Of a stretch of 64,000 bases of DNA, positions 63,490 to 64,000 are shown piece by piece; positions within the stretch are counted from its first letter, which is position 1; each line of letters begins with the position of its first letter. Under the pieces are notes generated by a model. That model had not been told where the DNA came from. It saw only the letters and a program-made list of their open reading frames with translations, and did no database searches. The position numbers and the translations under genes were made by a program. Source of the DNA: Alkalicoccus saliphilus (lineage in GTDB: Bacteria; Bacillota; Bacilli; Bacillales; Salisediminibacteriaceae); NCBI RefSeq assembly GCF_003044065.1, contig NZ_PZJJ01000001.1, positions 62,001 to 126,000 of the forward strand, written 5' to 3'.

Positions 63490-64000
63490 AATGTACCGCT
63501 ACTTTCTATTAGTTTGGTAAAACCGGGAAGTTTCTTTTTTATTATAAAGCTATGTTAAAGTTCGCTGTTGACGGCTGGAGAAAAAGAAAAGTTCTGTTCT
63601 CATTGACGCTGCTCTTTATTCTACAAAACCGCCGCCGAGGTGATTTTTCGAGACGCCTCTGTAAGCGCGCAGATCCTCCCGGACGGACGGGACAGTCGAA
63701 GGCTTTCTCCGCGGCAGGTGTAAAGAGCCGCAGGCAACCTTCATAAACGACTCGGAGCTTTAACAGAGCGTATAATAAAGAAAAATTCTGTACTGGCCGC
63801 ACAGCTCATTCAGCAGCTCCTGGCTCTTTCTGTTCAGGGAGCGTTAAGGCATGTACCCCCGGACGTGACAAAAAAGCTTTCTTAAAAAATATTTTCTCAG
63901 AATCATTCGGTATTATACTTCCATATGAGAGCACGGCTTTCCTGCCGTATCTCTGCAAGCGGAGTAAATTGTTTTCTGAGAAGTAATTCACAGCCTGCTG
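63490..64000. other. Terminal intergenic region carrying a repeat copy
   Basis: Apart from the repeat below I see no gene. Short open frames at 63542-63802 and 63806-63991 lack ribosome sites and family signatures. Confidence 0.5.
63585..63740 (-). repeat. Dispersed intergenic repeat, copy B
   Basis: Minus-strand counterpart of 44413-44580, with the same ordered blocks (TGCGGCTCTTTACACC, CGGAGAAAG, CCGTCCGGGAGGA, GAATAAAGAGCAGCGT). The 44222-44245 segment also matches its beginning (CTGTTAAAGCTC). Confidence 0.8.

Noticed and set aside
63542-63802. 86-codon minus-strand frame
   Set aside because: Translation of repeat copy B; Arg/Pro-rich chance protein.

Overview
The window looks like chromosomal core sequence from a pigmented, salt- and/or alkali-adapted member of the Bacillaceae. 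Gene order follows the Bacillus subtilis ypbB-recQ-fer, rluB-resABCDE, scpAB-rib, ppiB-lysA, pdp-pupG-drm-xerD-fur-nudF and yqj regions closely. Many proteins are rich in Asp/Glu, and a NaChBac-type sodium channel is present. Sporulation genes that normally sit in three of these syntenic slots are absent: dacB-spmAB, spoIIM, and dacF-spoIIA-spoVA. With a complete C30 carotenoid locus, this suggests a non-sporulating coccoid lineage such as Alkalicoccus or Marinococcus. That placement is inference; no rRNA is present.

Layout. 0-9.4 kb: photolyase (cut by the window start), ypbE-position small protein, ypbD, recQ, ypbB, ferredoxin, serA, a very acidic SurA-like lipoprotein, and a cobalamin adenosyltransferase. 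9.4-16.2 kb: the minus-strand rluB-resABCDE cytochrome c biogenesis and redox-sensing operon. 16.4-20 kb: a non-syntenic insert (hydrolase, PLD-like protein, SDR) where dacB-spmAB would be. 20-26.3 kb: scpAB, ypuF and the riboflavin operon with an FMN riboswitch. 26.3-34.5 kb: ppiB, lysA with a lysine riboswitch, nucleoside salvage genes, xerD, fur with a perfect Fur box, and nudF. 34.7-39.6 kb: aldo-keto reductase, TlpA-like thioredoxin, uppP, an EIIA-Glc protein and a HAD phosphatase. 39.9-49.8 kb: a carotenoid locus of four plus-strand and four minus-strand genes facing each other across a repeat-filled gap. 49.9-63.5 kb: a tyrosine phosphatase, proI, sodium channel, tnrA, cbpB, dinB, a stand-alone sigma region 3-like mini-protein, peptidase, the propionyl/methylmalonyl-CoA genes, the 29-codon stressosome peptide Prli42, and a YqjA-like membrane protein.

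How the genes connect. The carotenoid genes suffice in principle for a glycosylated, acylated and carboxylated C30 carotenoid. The crtN operon carries a textbook sigma-B promoter, linking pigment to general stress as in Staphylococcus aureus. The methylmalonyl-CoA mutase genes need adenosylcobalamin, which the adenosyltransferase at 8.8 kb could supply; the mutase B12-binding subunit is fused to the epimerase. Regulation is unusually readable: FMN and lysine riboswitches, a Fur box beside a consensus fur promoter, a perfect TnrA box about 50 bp upstream of the tnrA start point, and many strong intrinsic terminators. Intergenic repeats recur at about 7.6, 37.6-38.0, 44 and 63.6 kb. One is bracketed by two identical 32-bp terminators.

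I saw no prophage, IS transposase, CRISPR array, tRNA or rRNA.
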